From Candidatus Bipolaricaulota bacterium (GTDB taxonomy: Bacteria; Bipolaricaulota; Bipolaricaulia; RBG-16-55-9; DRXL01): a stretch of DNA of 6,495 nt. Positions 5,426 to 6,495 of the stretch are shown piece by piece. The stretch is taken from the NCBI GenBank assembly GCA_026414955.1, contig JAOAIA010000070.1, positions 1 through 6,495 of the forward strand. Direction: 5' to 3'. The position numbers and the translations under genes were made by a program. Position 1 is the stretch's first letter; each line of letters starts with the position of its first letter. A model generated the notes under the pieces. It ran no database searches. It was not told the DNA's origin and was given only the letters and a program-made list of their open reading frames with translations.

Positions 5426-5790
5426 TTAGCTTCCTTCGCATTTCTGTTTCAGTTCTGGGCTAGGATGCAGGTTGGTAGGCCACCCTACTACATAATCCCC
5501 GTTCTTATTCTCCTTAACCTCATTGCCCCGACAGATTGTGATATACTCCAAGCTCTCGGTCACAATCCCATAATCGTTTCTTATTATACGATTGTCTAGA
5601 ATGGCTACAGCAGTTCTCCGACCATTATATCCCTTAATAGAGATACCATAGTAATTCCCTTCTGCTAAGTTCTTTTGGACTACGACGTCACTAGAGCCCT
5701 CGATCTCAATGCCCGCCCCATCTGTGCTCTCGAACTTCGTTCTCTTCTATCAAAGCTGCCTCGACCTTGCTCAGTGATATATCGAAAACC
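5426..5790 (-). pseudogene. C-terminal remnant of a right-handed parallel beta-helix protein (NosD/pectate-lyase-like)
   Basis: The minus-strand frame ending at TAA (5426-5428) encodes 106 residues with short parallel beta-helix turns: DGAGIEIEGSSDVVVQKN, GNYYGISIKGYN, AVAILDNRIIRNDYGIVTE and LEYITICRGNEVKENKNGD. Such proteins are usually secreted, with roles in carbohydrate or surface binding, but no activity can be assigned here. No start codon or ribosome site precedes it, and a TAG interrupts this frame at 5747-5749. The neighbouring frame continues the same protein upstream as VFDISLSKVEAALIEENE. Dropping one base near 5735 joins the two as EENEFESTDGAG, which reads naturally. So there appears to be a one-base insertion (or sequence error), after which the gene is cut at 5790 by the insertion sequence. 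The DNA looks more AT-rich than the operon beside it, which could reflect a separate origin. Confidence 0.7.
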
Positions 5791-5807
5791 GGCTCTGTAG
5801 AAATCCT
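5791..5807 (+). repeat. Terminal inverted repeat of the IS, transposase 3' side
   Basis: GGCTCTGTAGAAATCCT. The reverse complement of 6478-6494 matches it in 16 of 17 positions. The transposase frame runs through this repeat without a stop. Confidence 0.85.
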
Positions 5808-6433
5808 CTGTTGAAGAGAGTATAGCAGACGGAACCAGAGCCAGACAAGGAAGGTCACCAGAAGCTTCAGTGCCCGCTCCACGGTGTAGACCAGGCACTT
5901 GGCTACCATCTCGCGGAACTGCCTCCACCAAGCCCGGCTGCTCACTGCTGAGCCGTACTTGCGCTTGAGAGAGGAGATCACCGTCTCCACCAGGCTGCGC
6001 CGGTGGTAGATCTTCCTGTCCATGCGGGCATTGGCCCCCTGGTCATGGGGCGCAAACTCCCGAGGCTGGCAGAGGAACGATCCCAGCCGGTGGCATCCAA
6101 AGCGGCGATCCCGTCCCTGCGGAGCAAGGAGGCACTGAGCCGCTGCAGCACCCTCCAGATCGCCAGGCTCAAGCGGCAGAAGGCCTTCTGCACGGTGGTG
6201 AAGTGTGGTAGCTGCCTGAGGCCCAAGGCCCTTCGGATGTGGGGCATCTCAGAGAGCCAATCGATCAGGTCTCTGTAGGTGACCCCCAGCTTGATCTTCA
6301 GGCAGTAGAGGGCTGCCAGCTGGGGCTGAGTGAAGGTGCGCTTGGAGAACTTGGAGGAGTAGGGTGGGATTTGTTGTCTTGCCAGATTCATACAGATTCT
6401 GGTAAACTTGTGGAGCTGGGAGGAGTTCTTCAT
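5791..6433 (-). pseudogene. DDE transposase, internally deleted and frameshifted
   Basis: The N-terminal part starts at ATG 6433 (MKNSSQLHKF) and reads as transposase to about residue 123: KFSKRTFTQPQLAALYCLK, LGVTYRDLIDWLSEMPHIR, LPHFTTVQKAFCRLS, then IAALDATGWDRSSAS with the first catalytic Asp (D113). Near 6060-6067 the frame shifts. Transposase sequence resumes in another frame as REFAPHDQGANARMDRKIYHRRSLVETVISSLK, where the Glu of LVETVISSLK is the likely third catalytic residue, then on to YTVERALKLL. The middle, including the expected second catalytic Asp, is missing, so no active enzyme can be made. The second frame has no stop before the terminal repeat and stays open to 5706 in flanking DNA. 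The original frame reads 28 nonsense residues past the joint and ends. Confidence 0.82.
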
Positions 6434-6476
6434 CTTTGGTCACCGCCTTATGATAGGCGGTGACTCCTCCCAGCTC
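6413..6476 (-). promoter_or_regulatory. Large two-tier hairpin around the transposase start codon
   Basis: On the minus strand, GAGCTGGGAGGAGT (6463-6476) is perfectly complementary to ACTCCTCCCAGCTC (6413-6426). Between them GTCACCGCC (6456-6464) pairs with GGCGGTGAC (6439-6447) around an 8-base loop, sharing two bases with the outer arm. The ATG (6431-6433) falls in the asymmetric bulge, and the only good Shine-Dalgarno-like run (GGAGGAG) is inside the outer stem. Transcripts entering from outside would carry the whole structure, so it may block transposase translation, as described for IS10 and IS50 (the role here is inferred). Confidence 0.6.
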
Positions 6477-6477
6477 A

Positions 6478-6494
6478 AGGATTTCTACAAAGCC
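6478..6494 (-). repeat. Terminal inverted repeat of the IS, transposase 5' side
   Basis: It reads GGCTTTGTAGAAATCCT on the minus strand, differing from the other end only at the fifth base. It ends one base before the window edge, which may hide a few further terminal bases. Confidence 0.85.
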
Positions 6495-6495
6495 A

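Larger units (their letters stand above)
5791..6494 (-). mobile_element. Internally deleted insertion sequence (IS4/IS5-like DDE type)
   Basis: An element of about 704 bases is bounded by 17-base terminal inverted repeats with one mismatch and contains a broken transposase gene on the minus strand. Intact DDE elements of this kind are usually well over 1 kb, consistent with loss of an internal segment near 6060-6067. It lies upstream of, and truncates, the beta-helix remnant. The right end coincides with the window edge, so a target duplication cannot be checked. The family label rests on recognising the style of the transposase and is not firm below the IS4/IS5 level. Confidence 0.75.

Noticed and set aside
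6003..6463. Plus-strand open frames inside the insertion sequence
   Set aside because: The minus-strand translation matches transposase throughout, and the plus-strand frames show no recognisable features.
1..6495. Search for CRISPR arrays, tRNA genes, riboswitches or an anti-phage system
   Set aside because: No regularly spaced repeats, cloverleaf-like sequence, conserved riboswitch core or defence-gene motifs were seen. The genes are mainly metabolic, transport and IS-related.

Overview
The window is bacterial chromosomal DNA, moderately GC-rich by eye. Genes are tightly packed with sigma70-type promoters and Shine-Dalgarno sites. It carries a complete polar amino acid ABC importer, three unrelated flanking genes, and an accessory right-hand end with a broken gene and a decayed insertion sequence. 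The phylum cannot be fixed from the sequence. The substrate-binding protein and the metallopeptidase have Sec-type signal peptides without a lipobox, which fits a cell with a periplasm (inference).

Left part (1-2052). The 5' portion of an aconitase gene (acnA type) runs off the left edge on the minus strand. It is divergent from a MarC-family membrane protein gene, and their -10 elements overlap face to face in a short intergenic region. The marC-like gene meets, tail to tail with a 4-base overlap, a minus-strand gene for a predicted secreted zinc metallopeptidase (HEIAH plus EDFAELF), possibly of the anthrax-lethal-factor/PPEP-like gluzincin type.

Centre (2053-5357). The metallopeptidase gene and the ABC importer operon are divergently transcribed from back-to-back promoters. 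An identical 13-base motif lies against or in the -10 region of each, so they may be co-regulated. The operon order is substrate-binding protein, permease 1, ATPase, permease 2. A strong hairpin-plus-U-tract terminator lies between the binding protein and permease 1, as expected if the binding protein is made in excess. Permease 1 and the ATPase overlap by 17 bases. A CCCTCACCC/GGGTGAGGG inverted repeat, resembling widespread intergenic repeats, sits between the ATPase and permease 2. Together the four proteins would bind an amino acid outside the membrane, pass it through a permease heterodimer and drive uptake with ATP. The exact amino acid cannot be read from the sequence.

Right part (5358-6495). 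After weak terminator-like hairpins comes the C-terminal remnant of a parallel beta-helix (NosD/pectate-lyase-like) protein on the minus strand, with an apparent one-base frameshift. Its upstream part is cut by an insertion sequence bounded by 17-base inverted repeats (5791-5807 and 6478-6494, one mismatch). The transposase has lost its middle, including the expected second catalytic Asp, and is frameshifted at the deletion joint, so the element cannot move by itself. Its start codon lies within a large potential hairpin that could block translation from read-through transcripts. No tRNA, rRNA or CRISPR array was seen.
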